DNA from: Alphaproteobacteria bacterium
Lineage (GTDB): Bacteria; Pseudomonadota; Alphaproteobacteria; Acetobacterales; Acetobacteraceae
Assembly (NCBI GenBank): GCA_020850755.1
Contig: JADZEB010000051.1
Location: forward strand, 1-64,000
Reading direction: 5' to 3'
DNA length: 64,000 nt
Shown: positions 18,386 through 26,106 of the stretch, in pieces
Position numbering within the stretch: position 1 is the first letter of the stretch
Layout of the letters: each line of letters begins with the position of its first letter
Position numbers and translations under genes: made by a program
Notes under the pieces: generated by a model
Seen by the model: the letters and a program-made list of their open reading frames with translations, nothing else
Databases searched by the model: none
What the model was told of the DNA's origin: nothing

Positions 18386-19741
18386 CTAGAACTGCGCGCC
18401 AAGGCGCAGGAACATCTGGTGCCGGTTGTAGTCGGCGTTCGCCACGTTGGAATCACGCTGAATGAAGCGACAATCCGCCCCAACGGTGAAGTTGCTGTTG
18501 ATGCGGTAGCGCAGACCCGCGGACAGATCGAGCTCATCATCTGTGCGCGCGAAGCCGACGAAATCGCTGCGTGCAACGGCCGCGCGCGCGATACCGGTGA
18601 CGTTGTCGACAATCCCCTGCTCGATGCGCATGCCGACGACCGAATAGACATAGCCCGGGCTGCCGGGCAGCGTGGTTTCCTCGATCGAGCGATCGACATA
18701 GGCCACCAGTTGCGTCGAGGGGGTGGCCGTCCAGCGCAACGTGCCCGCGATGAACGGGGCTGCGATGTCCTTGAAGCGTGGGTCCTTGTAGTCCTGGCGC
18801 ATCACGCCCACCGTAACGTCGCCCCGCAGGGTCTCGCTCAGCACCATCCGCACGCCGCCGCCGGCGCGGAAGCCGCGCGAACTGCGCTGGAAGGTGAAGT
18901 CGTCGCGGTCATTGTCGTAATGGCGGATGTCCCCGATCGCTTCGAGATAGGGCTCGAAGTTGGTGAAGCCCTGGTAGCGCACCAGCGCGCCGAAGGTGAA
19001 ACGGTTTCGGTCGCGGTCGGCATTGTTGATGATCCCCACCGGCGTGGTGGAGTTCTCGAACATGATGCGCTCGACCGCACCGCCCAGGCGCACCACGACG
19101 TCGCCGAATCGCTCGCTGATGCCGGCATAGCTGTTCACCTCGCGATAGCGCGTCGGCTTCGTGCCTGCCACCGCGTCGGGCGAGGAGCGCTCCTCATGGT
19201 CCTCCAGCACGATGGCCCCGAGGTAGACCTGCATCGTGTTCGTGATGTCGACGCGGCCTTCCAGGTTGGCGCGCCAGTCGATCGTGCTTTCGTCCGTGTA
19301 GCGCCGATAGCCGGTGAAGTCGATCTGCGCGCCGGCCGACAAGGAATGCCGCTCCCAACCGCTCTGCACCGTCACCGAAGGCGAGAGTACGCCGACGATG
19401 TCGGATTTGCGGTTGTTTCGCGTGGCGTAGATGTTGCTGTCCCAGAACACTCCGCTCTGGATGTCGGGATAGACGATGAAGGAGCCAAGCCGGATGCCCG
19501 CCCCCGTCTCCGGTCCGCGATCGGAGGGCGGTGCGGCCCCGACCACCGGCGGCGTGACAGGCAGAGCACGGGGATCTGCTTGCGCCACGCGCCCCACCGC
19601 CTCGTTCACGGCGGCGCCGACGGCGTCCCGGCGGGCGGCGGGAGCGGCGGCGGTGGTGGTGGCGAGAGCTTCATCCAGCGTGGCCCCGGAAACTGGTGCG
19701 TCGACAGCAAGGTGCTCCACCGCTGAACCGGGCTTTGGCAC
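18386..19741 (-). CDS. Outer-membrane beta-barrel protein, signal peptide not visible
   Basis: This 451-residue protein has an Ala-rich N-terminal 80 residues, then a domain starting GAGIRLGSFIVYPDIQSGVF and many alternating amphipathic strands ending in HQMFLRLGAQF, with the terminal Phe expected for barrel insertion. It resembles the outer-membrane barrel family common near polysaccharide genes in Acetobacteraceae. Oddly, no signal peptide is encoded. The frame is open only back to a stop near 19857, the sole plausible start is a GTG at 19741, and no upstream frame offers a hydrophobic lead. The true N-terminus may have been lost, making this a pseudogene or an unexported remnant. Confidence 0.65.
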   Translation of the reverse strand: MPKPGSAVEHLAVDAPVSGATLDEALATTTAAAPAARRDAVGAAVNEAVGRVAQADPRALPVTPPVVGAAPPSDRGPETGAGIRLGSFIVYPDIQSGVFWDSNIYATRNNRKSDIVGVLSPSVTVQSGWERHSLSAGAQIDFTGYRRYTDESTIDWRANLEGRVDITNTMQVYLGAIVLEDHEERSSPDAVAGTKPTRYREVNSYAGISERFGDVVVRLGGAVERIMFENSTTPVGIINNADRDRNRFTFGALVRYQGFTNFEPYLEAIGDIRHYDNDRDDFTFQRSSRGFRAGGGVRMVLSETLRGDVTVGVMRQDYKDPRFKDIAAPFIAGTLRWTATPSTQLVAYVDRSIEETTLPGSPGYVYSVVGMRIEQGIVDNVTGIARAAVARSDFVGFARTDDELDLSAGLRYRINSNFTVGADCRFIQRDSNVANADYNRHQMFLRLGAQF

Positions 19742-19895
19742 GACGGCGTGCCGCGAATTCGGTACCGGGCGCGTTGCAAGACGGGGAGTCGCCGCGCGCC
19801 CTTCAGTTTCCTTCTTCCTTCCCCGACCACCGTCCGGTCCGGACGAGCAGTTTCGCTAACTCCAACCGCAAACATCACTTCAACAGGAGCAGACA

Positions 19896-20654
19896 ATGAC
19901 TGTCAGGACGACCATGTCTTCTATCAAGCGCGCCCTTCTCGGCGGTGCGGCCGTTGCCGCCCTCGCCCTCGGGTTCGCCCTTTCCCCGATGGCCGGCATC
20001 GGGCTGTCGGGCGGCGTTGCCTATGCGCAGGGCCAGGGCCAGCGCGGCCCGTCCGATGACAGCGACTCGGTCGGCCCGCGCTATGGCGGCGGCGAGAATT
20101 CGCGCCGCCCGCCCGAGGGTTCGCGCGGTGGCCGCCCGGTCTGGGCGCAGGAAGGCATCCCCGAGGTCGAGCTCGGCCGCCTGAGTGTCGCCCGCTCGCC
20201 GAGCCACGTCATCGACCACGCCTTCACCGAGGTGCTGAGCAACTGGACTACTCTCGGCAGCACGGTGCTGACGCTCACGGCCACCGGCCAGCCAATGCTG
20301 ACCATGACCGTTGCGCAGCTCTGCTCGCTGCCGGCCGAGCAGTTCGCGAACATCGTGCGCACCTACTATGAGAGCATCCAGCGCATCGACTCGCCGCTGG
20401 AGAACCTCGCCCTGCTGCGCGACATCCGCGTCGACAATGCCACGCAGTTGACCGGCGTGACACCGGCCACGCAGCTTGATCTTGCCGCGATCTTCCTTGG
20501 CTCGGCCTCGGACAAGAACCTGACGATCAGCAGCGGCACCGTGGTCGCGATCAACACGATCCTCGGCCTGCCGACGCTGACGACGCAGCAGATCGCCGAC
20601 TTCGCCGCCCAGGCGGAAGCGGTACGACTTGCGATCCTCGCCGGCCACGGCTGA
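19896..20654 (+). CDS. Secreted protein of unknown function
   Basis: This 252-residue protein has a signal peptide (KRALLGGAAVAALALGFALS, cleavage near AYAQ at about residue 45). A Gly/Arg/Ser-rich linker follows (about 46-85), then a folded, mostly helical-looking domain with repeated TL/QL patterns. AGGAG lies 8 bases before the ATG at 19896; a second ATG six codons later would also work. It is divergent from the barrel gene and followed by a hairpin terminator. I do not recognise a family. Confidence 0.7.
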   Translation: MTVRTTMSSIKRALLGGAAVAALALGFALSPMAGIGLSGGVAYAQGQGQRGPSDDSDSVGPRYGGGENSRRPPEGSRGGRPVWAQEGIPEVELGRLSVARSPSHVIDHAFTEVLSNWTTLGSTVLTLTATGQPMLTMTVAQLCSLPAEQFANIVRTYYESIQRIDSPLENLALLRDIRVDNATQLTGVTPATQLDLAAIFLGSASDKNLTISSGTVVAINTILGLPTLTTQQIADFAAQAEAVRLAILAGHG

Positions 20655-20714
20655 TCGCGGGTCCGCATCCGATAGTGCAGGCGTTCGGCGCAGGTAGCGC
20701 CGGGCGATGAACAG

Positions 20715-20750
20715 GGCGGGCGCTCCGGAAGGGGTGCCCGCCTTCGCTGT
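20715..20750 (+). terminator. Hairpin terminator after the secreted-protein gene
   Basis: GGCGGGC (20715-20721) pairs with GCCCGCC (20736-20742) across a 14-base loop, followed by TTCGCTGTTG. The stem is GC-rich and the T-tract is weak. Confidence 0.4.
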
Positions 20751-20930
20751 TGCTGCCCGCACGTGTTGTTCCGGCACGCGGTGCCCGCATCTTGGCCGCT
20801 CCTGCGCGCCGCAACCCGCCGATGCCATAGGGATGCTGGCTCTTCCACCGGGCAGCGGCAGCTTGCGATTCTGGACGCGGCCGGCGATGCGGCGCTGCCT
20901 GAGTACGAAAGGAAGGCGCCACGGCCAGGC

Positions 20931-21060
20931 TAGGGCACGTTCCGTTCGGCTTGAATCAGCCGAACGGAAGTCGTGCCCGAGAAACTTGAGGTTTGCGAGC
21001 AGCTTGGTCCGATCTGGTGGAGCCGCCCTGCGGTTCCACCAGATCGGACGCTGCTCTAGA
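20931..21060 (+). repeat. Dispersed two-hairpin repeat, copy 1
   Basis: About 130 bp composed of two palindromes. Hairpin A is GGGCACG + TTCCGTTCGGCT pairing with AGCCGAACGGAA + CGTGCCC. Hairpin B has a 20-bp stem starting GTCCGATCTGGTGGA, flanked by GAGCAGC / GCTGCTC. A second copy in inverted orientation at 42201-42328 differs at only a few positions. Here it lies in a 780-bp intergenic region. The structure resembles REP/BIME or a MITE. Confidence 0.85.
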
Positions 21061-21356
21061 GAGCCGGGTCCCGCCTAGGTTGCGCCGCCTTGGCGGTCCG
21101 GTAAACGGCGCGTCTGCGCAAATGGCCCAAGCCCGCGCCTGCCGCAGCAGGTCCCCTTTTCCCATGTCCGGGGGTGCGTGGGGCCTGGATCGTTCGCCTG
21201 AGGACGGAACCGGGCACCCTGGATCGACCGGCGCTCGGTCAGTCCCAAAGGGTTCTTGGGCTGCGATTACGCGCATGCGCGCGCGCGAGGTGGGCTAACA
21301 GCCAGCCGATATCACCGGCCGATCCGCGCGCCAAACCGGGCCCAATCTCCACAGAA

Positions 21357-21377
21357 TGTGGGGTATTTTGTGGGGTA
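21357..21377. repeat. Paired direct repeat flanking a tRNA 3' end (possible integration scar)
   Basis: TGTGGGGTA occurs at 21357-21365 and again at 21369-21377, about 60 bp beyond the 3' end of tRNA-Glu. Such paired GGGGTA motifs are often seen between a tRNA and a tyrosine-integrase gene (established pattern, from memory), but no integrase is present. The rest of 21061-21433 shows no gene I can support. Confidence 0.35.
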
Positions 21378-21433
21378 CGAATGGAATGCGCAGAGTAATT
21401 CGAAGCTTTTTCAAAACGTTCAGGCGGAATAGT

Positions 21434-21509
21434 TGGCGTCCCCTAGGGGATTCGAACCCCTGTTTGCGCCGTGAGAGGGCGCCGTCCTAGGCCTCTAGAC
21501 GAAGGGGAC
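21434..21509 (-). tRNA. tRNA-Glu (anticodon CUC)
   Basis: The reverse strand folds as a cloverleaf. The acceptor stem GTCCCCT pairs with AGGGGAC, the anticodon loop is CTCTCAC (anticodon CUC), the T-arm contains GGTTCGAATCC, and CCA is encoded. It is very close to the bacterial tRNA-Glu consensus. CUC reads GAG, the major Glu codon in this GC-rich genome. Confidence 0.95.
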
Positions 21510-21758
21510 GCGAGGCCGAAGAGGGCGCTTGATAGCGGAACCCGCTCCGGCAATCAAGCATCTCCGAAGGCGGGCTGCAGTCCACCGAGGCGCGACGCCC
21601 GGCCGGGCACAAGGGTCGCCCGTACCCGCTCGCCCTCCCGCCTTCAGGGAACCTCTCCAATGCCCCGGGCGTTGGCATGCTAGGCTGGACCCGTTCAACC
21701 GGCGCCGAATCGGCGCTTGGGCTTCCGCAGGCCCAGCAGCCCGAGGGTCCAGGCTCGC

Positions 21759-22397
21759 ATGTACGTTCCCGAACTCGAACTGTCGCAGAACAACTACATG
21801 GACGGCGTGCTGGAAGTGCGCAACATCATGCGCGAGCCACGCAAGGGCTTCCAGGAGATCATCGTCAAGGCGCCGATCGTGACACCCAAGCTGCGCGTCG
21901 TGCTTGACCGGTGCAGCTTCTGGCTCTATGCGCTGCGCCTCGATTCCGAGGTGCGCTGGTGGCACTTCAACGATTTCTTCTCCACCGCCGGCGTGAACGC
22001 CCCGCACTGGCCGGATATTTCCAAGTCCGACCCGATCGTGGGCGAGAGCAACTACCCGTTCCTGGGCATCGACGATCCGGTTCGCTACACCATCACCCCG
22101 GTGAAGCTGGTCAACGACCTGTGCGACTTCGCCGGCCGCGCCGGCGGCAAGCTCGGCGACACGGAGAAGCGGCGCAACATGATGCTGCTGATCTTCCTGG
22201 TGTCCGAGGCGGCGCGGTTCCATTCGATGTCGCGGGCGATGCACCGGTTCCTGCGCGTCGGCTCGCTGCGCTTCAAGGAATATGGCGAGATCGTGCAGAA
22301 CTGGGCGAAGCTGTCCTATGTGCACCATCCCGAGGTGGCGATCCGCCATATCCCGAGCACGCCGCCCGCCCATCTCGGCACGCGCGTGACACGCTAG
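21759..22397 (+). CDS. Ribosome-inactivating-protein-like (rRNA N-glycosylase family) protein
   Basis: This 212-residue protein matches the RIP fold family (ricin A chain, Shiga toxin A1) at every catalytic landmark. S-E150-A-A-R153-F corresponds to ricin SEAARF (Glu177/Arg180), and NW182AKLS corresponds to the Trp211 block. Tyr57 (FWLYALR) and Tyr99 (SNYPFLG) fit the two adenine-stacking Tyr. Spacings agree: Tyr57 to Glu150 is 93 (ricin 97), Tyr99 to Glu150 is 51 (54), Glu150 to Trp182 is 32 (34). The N-terminal NYMDGVLEVRNIM resembles the first RIP helix. There is no signal peptide and no lectin or B chain, so the product should be cytosolic. The ATG at 21759 is preceded by GAGGG. Base composition is host-like. 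No immunity gene is evident; the next gene is threonine aldolase on the other strand. The family call is mine, from motif reading. Confidence 0.72.
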   Translation: MYVPELELSQNNYMDGVLEVRNIMREPRKGFQEIIVKAPIVTPKLRVVLDRCSFWLYALRLDSEVRWWHFNDFFSTAGVNAPHWPDISKSDPIVGESNYPFLGIDDPVRYTITPVKLVNDLCDFAGRAGGKLGDTEKRRNMMLLIFLVSEAARFHSMSRAMHRFLRVGSLRFKEYGEIVQNWAKLSYVHHPEVAIRHIPSTPPAHLGTRVTR

Positions 22398-22417
22398 CTC
22401 CTGCTGCCGGCGCAGCT

Positions 22418-23464
22418 TCAGGCGCTGCCGGCGGCCGCGGCGGCGATGAAGCGATCGACATCGGATTCCCTGGTGTTCCACGCCGTGACCAGGCGCTGCA
22501 ACCCGCCCTCGCCCGGGCGCGGGCGCAGCCCGATTCCGGCCTTGGCCAGCGCCGCCACCGCGCCCTCGGAGACGCGGCAGAACACCTCGTTGATCTCGGT
22601 CGGGTATTCGAGCCGCGCCCCCGGCAGCGCGGCGAGCCCGCGCGAAAGCCGCGCCGCCATGGCGTTGGCGTGGCGCGCATTGCGCTCGGCCACGCCCCCG
22701 CTCACCATCGCGCGGAGCTGGGCCGAGACGTAGCGCATCTTGCTGAACACCTGCCCCGCGCGCAGCCGCCGATGGCCCATGAAGGCCGCCAGCCGGTCAT
22801 GGTGGGGGCTCGCCTTGAACACCACCACCGCATCAGCGCACATCGCCCCGTTCTTCGTGGCCCCGTAGGACAGGATGTCCACCCCCGCCTTCCAGGTCAT
22901 CTCGGCCGGCGTGCAGCCGAGCACCACCAGTGCGTTCGAGAAGCGCGCCCCGTCCATGTGCAGGGCAAGGCCGCGCGCATGCGCCACCTCGGCCAGCGCG
23001 CGGATCTCGTCCAGCCGGTAGACGGTGCCGGCCTCGGTGCCCTGGGTCATGCTGACGACGGTGGGCTGGGCCGACTGCATGCGCTCGCGCGGGATGGTGC
23101 CGAGCAGCGCCTCGACATCGGCGGCGCGCAGCTTGCCGTCCGGCCCCGGCATGGGGATCAGCTTGGCCCCGCCCGAGAAGAATTCCGGCGCGCCGCATTC
23201 GCTGGTCTGGATGTGGGCGTTGCGGTGGCATACCGCCGCGCCCCAGGGCGGCAGGGCGGCGGCCAGCGCCAGCGAATTGGCGGCGATGCCGGTGGCCACA
23301 GGATGCACCTCCGCCTCGGCGTCGAGATAGGCGCTGAATACGGCATCGAGGCCGCGCGTCACCTCGTCGGCGCCATAGGGGGCGGCGTCGCCCTCGTTCA
23401 CGGCAATGATCGCGGCCATGACTTCGGGGCAGACGGCGGTAATGTTGTCGCTTCGGAACAGCAT
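22418..23464 (-). CDS. ltaE: Low-specificity L-threonine aldolase
   Basis: This PLP enzyme cleaves L-threonine/allo-threonine to glycine and acetaldehyde. It has 348 residues from the ATG at 23464. The N-terminal FRSDNITAVCPEVMAAI is typical, DGARFSNA holds the PLP-contacting Asp/Arg, and SYGATKNGA contains the Schiff-base Lys. Its 3' end is 20 bp from the end of the convergent RIP-like gene, with no room for an obvious terminator. Confidence 0.9.
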   Translation of the reverse strand: MLFRSDNITAVCPEVMAAIIAVNEGDAAPYGADEVTRGLDAVFSAYLDAEAEVHPVATGIAANSLALAAALPPWGAAVCHRNAHIQTSECGAPEFFSGGAKLIPMPGPDGKLRAADVEALLGTIPRERMQSAQPTVVSMTQGTEAGTVYRLDEIRALAEVAHARGLALHMDGARFSNALVVLGCTPAEMTWKAGVDILSYGATKNGAMCADAVVVFKASPHHDRLAAFMGHRRLRAGQVFSKMRYVSAQLRAMVSGGVAERNARHANAMAARLSRGLAALPGARLEYPTEINEVFCRVSEGAVAALAKAGIGLRPRPGEGGLQRLVTAWNTRESDVDRFIAAAAAGSA

Positions 23465-23504
23465 CGGCAGGTCGGGCCTCGTCGCGGGGCGGAAGTCCGG
23501 CAGG

Positions 23505-24002
23505 TTAGCGCAGTGCCCCGGCCCCGTCCGCTGCATTCGCCGCCGGCGCGGCATCATCGGCCGCGAGCGGCAGCGGGGTGAAGCCTGCCCCCTTGCCCTG
23601 CGCAAGGTAGGCGCGCGTCGCTCCGGCCACACCCGCCGTCACGGCCGTGATCAGCCACAGGAACCCCGCTTCGTCGGCGCCGGCGGCATCGCTGGCCGAA
23701 GGCTCGGGCGGGTGGTCGGGATGCGAATGCCACACGCCGAGGATGTGCTGCCCGCTGCCGCGCAGCTCGCGCTGCAGGCGCAGGTGGAGAATGATGTCGA
23801 TTTCGAAGCGGTCGGCGTGCCCGGCGCGGTTGAGGCTCGGCTCCAGCCGCTCGATGGTGGCAGCCCCGTCGGCCCGGCCGGTCCCGACCAGCAGGCCGCA
23901 GGCCTCGGCCGGATAGGCCGCGCGGGCCATCGCCTCCATCGCCGCGCGGATCGGCGCGGGCAGCAGCACGCGCGCGGGCGGGGCGACGGCGACCTGGCTC
24001 AC
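23505..24002 (-). CDS. JAMM/MPN+ metallopeptidase family protein
   Basis: This 165-residue single-domain protein has the JAMM zinc motif. An upstream Glu (YPAEACGLLVG) is followed by HSHPDHPPEPSASDAAGA, which fits H-x-H-P-x7-S-x2-D. Such stand-alone bacterial JAMM proteins remove C-terminal extensions from ubiquitin-like sulfur carriers or act as isopeptidases. No ThiS/MoaD-like gene is adjacent, so the substrate is open. It overlaps the downstream end of the next minus-strand gene by 4 bp and is probably co-translated with it. Confidence 0.85.
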   Translation of the reverse strand: MSQVAVAPPARVLLPAPIRAAMEAMARAAYPAEACGLLVGTGRADGAATIERLEPSLNRAGHADRFEIDIILHLRLQRELRGSGQHILGVWHSHPDHPPEPSASDAAGADEAGFLWLITAVTAGVAGATRAYLAQGKGAGFTPLPLAADDAAPAANAADGAGALR

Positions 24003-24649
24003 GGCGCCGAGACGAGCACGGTGGTCAGGTGCCGGCCGGTGGCGGGGTCGAGGAACAAGAGCCGGTCTGGCAGGCCGCCCCCCTCGACGCGCAGGATCAG
24101 CCGCCCCTCGGCCACCATCACATTGATGATCCGGCTGCCGGCAGGCTGGCCGAGGCCGATCAGCGTCGCCGGCCGGCCGGTCGGTGGCGGCAGCACCAGC
24201 GGCGGCGCCGGGGGCGAGGTCGTGGCCGCAGCGGGCGCGGCCGCTGGCGGTGGAGGCGGCTCGGGCGAGGCGGGTGCGACCGGCGCGGCGGGGGCGCCCG
24301 GGGCGGCTGCGGGCGTTGCCGGTGCCGGCGCCGTCACGGGCGCAGGTGGCGGCGGGACCGGCGCTGCCGGCAGGCTTGGTGCCGAAGCCGGCAGGGCGGA
24401 CGGTGCGGGCGCGGGCTGCCCTGGGGCGGCTGGCGCCGGCATGCCGGGCGCTGGCGCGGCGGGCCGGGGGGCCGCGGCTTGCGGCACGGCCGGCGCACTG
24501 GCGACGACCGACGGGCCGGCCGGGCGCGGCGGGCTGCTCAGCCGGTTGGCAACGGTCACGACCAGCACGCCGACCCCGACAACGATCAGCACCCCCATGG
24601 CGACGACAGCGAATCGAAGCCAGCGCACAAATGATGAATCTTGAGACAT
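23999..24649 (-). CDS. Membrane-anchored Pro/Ala-rich protein, DUF6476-like
   Basis: This 216-residue protein has one N-terminal transmembrane helix (FAVVAMGVLIVVGVGVLVVT, about 13-32). A long Pro/Ala linker follows (about 38-155), then a small C-terminal domain (TGRPATLIGLGQPAGSRIIN, then LILRVEGG and LLFLDPATG). The layout resembles the DUF6476 family of alphaproteobacteria, though the linker is unusually long. The domain would lie in the periplasm. It precedes the JAMM gene with a 4-bp overlap. Confidence 0.6.
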   Translation of the reverse strand: MSQDSSFVRWLRFAVVAMGVLIVVGVGVLVVTVANRLSSPPRPAGPSVVASAPAVPQAAAPRPAAPAPGMPAPAAPGQPAPAPSALPASAPSLPAAPVPPPPAPVTAPAPATPAAAPGAPAAPVAPASPEPPPPPAAAPAAATTSPPAPPLVLPPPTGRPATLIGLGQPAGSRIINVMVAEGRLILRVEGGGLPDRLLFLDPATGRHLTTVLVSAP

Positions 24650-24823
24650 TTAAGGCATCAACCTTAGATGGGACATCAGTAAATGGCGCAAGCGATCCGC
24701 CCCTGCCACGCTATCGGCACCGGCGATTTCCCCGCTCGCTCCTTGCCATCTTGGAACGACTTGCGCCCGGCGCAAGCGCCATCCCGCGACAGCAATGCCC
24801 AGCCCAAGGCAGACTGCGCTAGG

Positions 24824-25894
24824 ATGCGCCTGATGCCCACCGATCCCGCTCCCGCACCCGCCGCCGCGCCGGCCATCGGCCAGCACCAAGTCACGATCAC
24901 GCCCGCCATCGCCGGTGATCGGCTTGACCGCGCCCTGGCGGCCGAGCTTGCCACCACCCTGCCCGGCCTGTCGCGCAGCCGTGTCAAGGCGCTGATCGAG
25001 GCGGGAGCGGTGTCGCTCGACCGGGCGACGATATCGGACCCGTCCCGGCGGGTCAAAGACGGCGAGACCTACCGGCTGGCACTGCCGCCCGCCGCCCCGG
25101 CCGGCCCGGAAGCGCAGGCGATCGCGCTTGCCATTCTCTACGAGGATGATGAACTGATCGTTCTCGACAAGCCCGCCGGGATGGTGGTCCACCCTGCCCC
25201 GGGCAACCCGGACCGGACCCTGGTCAACGCGCTCCTGGCCCATTGCGGCGACAGCCTGTCCGGCATCGGCGGCGAGAAGCGGCCGGGCATCGTGCATCGG
25301 CTCGACAAGGACACCTCGGGCGTCATGGTGGTGGCCAAGACCGACCGGGCGCACGCCGCCCTGTCGCACGCTTTTGCCAGCCGCGCGCTGGAACGGGCCT
25401 ACCTCGCCCTGGTGTGGGGCTTGCCGAGCCCGCTCCAAGGCGAGGTCGCGGGCGCCATCGGCCGCCATCCGCGCGACCGCAAGAAGATGGCCGTCGTCGG
25501 CCGAGGCGGGAAGGCGGCGCTGACCCGCTACAAGGTGCTGGAAGCGTTCGGTGGCGTGGCCAGCCTGGTCGAGTGTCGGCTGGCGACCGGACGGACGCAC
25601 CAGATCCGCGTCCACATGGCGGCGATCGGACACCCGGTGGTGGGCGATCCGGTCTATGGCTCGGGCGCACGCGCAAGCCGGCGCGGCAGCGGCAACCGGA
25701 CCTTGGCCCCGATCCCTGCCCCACTGCGCGAGCGGCTGGCGAGCTTCCCGCGCCAAGCGCTTCACGCAGGCTTGATCGGCTTCGTCCACCCGGCCAGCGG
25801 CGAGCTCTTGCGCTTCACGTCGGCTCTGCCCAATGATTTCAATGAGTTGTTGTCCTGCCTGCGGTCGTGTGCGGGGAAAACATTTCCCGACTAA
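24824..25894 (+). CDS. rluD: RluA-family pseudouridine synthase, RluD-like
   Basis: This is a 23S rRNA (or tRNA) uridine-to-pseudouridine isomerase, 356 residues. It has an N-terminal S4-like domain (GDRLDRALAAEL and SRSRVKALIEAGAVSL) and a catalytic domain with IVHRLDKDTSGVMVVAK (catalytic Asp in HRLD) and ATGRTHQIRVHMAAIGHPVVG. The frame extends upstream to 24683, but those residues do not look like the family, so I start at 24824; 24833 is also possible. It is followed by the rpoH promoter region. Confidence 0.88.
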   Translation: MRLMPTDPAPAPAAAPAIGQHQVTITPAIAGDRLDRALAAELATTLPGLSRSRVKALIEAGAVSLDRATISDPSRRVKDGETYRLALPPAAPAGPEAQAIALAILYEDDELIVLDKPAGMVVHPAPGNPDRTLVNALLAHCGDSLSGIGGEKRPGIVHRLDKDTSGVMVVAKTDRAHAALSHAFASRALERAYLALVWGLPSPLQGEVAGAIGRHPRDRKKMAVVGRGGKAALTRYKVLEAFGGVASLVECRLATGRTHQIRVHMAAIGHPVVGDPVYGSGARASRRGSGNRTLAPIPAPLRERLASFPRQALHAGLIGFVHPASGELLRFTSALPNDFNELLSCLRSCAGKTFPD

Positions 25895-25947
25895 TTTAGT
25901 CCGGTTTGGCTTGCGCCCCTGGCTAGGCATGGGGCATAGTATTGGCG

Positions 25948-25974
25948 CTGGCACTCACGGATGGAGAGTGCCAA
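25948..25974. promoter_or_regulatory. CIRCE-like operator (HrcA site) upstream of rpoH
   Basis: CTGGCACTC-N9-GAGTGCCAA matches the CIRCE design (TTAGCACTC-N9-GAGTGCTAA): the same 9-bp arms and spacer, 8 of 9 arm pairs complementary. It lies 133 bp before the rpoH start. Just upstream, TTGCGC (25911-25916) and CATAGT (25935-25940) could be a weak promoter with an 18-bp spacer, placing the operator at the transcription start. HrcA normally controls groESL through this element. Confidence 0.65.
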
Positions 25975-26106
25975 GGCAGCACCGAGCGACCCGGCGCCCA
26001 ACAAGACCCATCCGGCCAGACTGTCGTGCGACTTCCCGTTTCGGCGCTCGGGCGGCGGCATCCTGCCCCCCTCTCCTGCGCCGACCAGAACGAAAGGGTG
26101 TTCCCG

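Noticed and set aside
21061..21433. Possible prophage or integrase gene beside tRNA-Glu
   Set aside because: No frame encodes an integrase-like protein; only short direct repeats remain.
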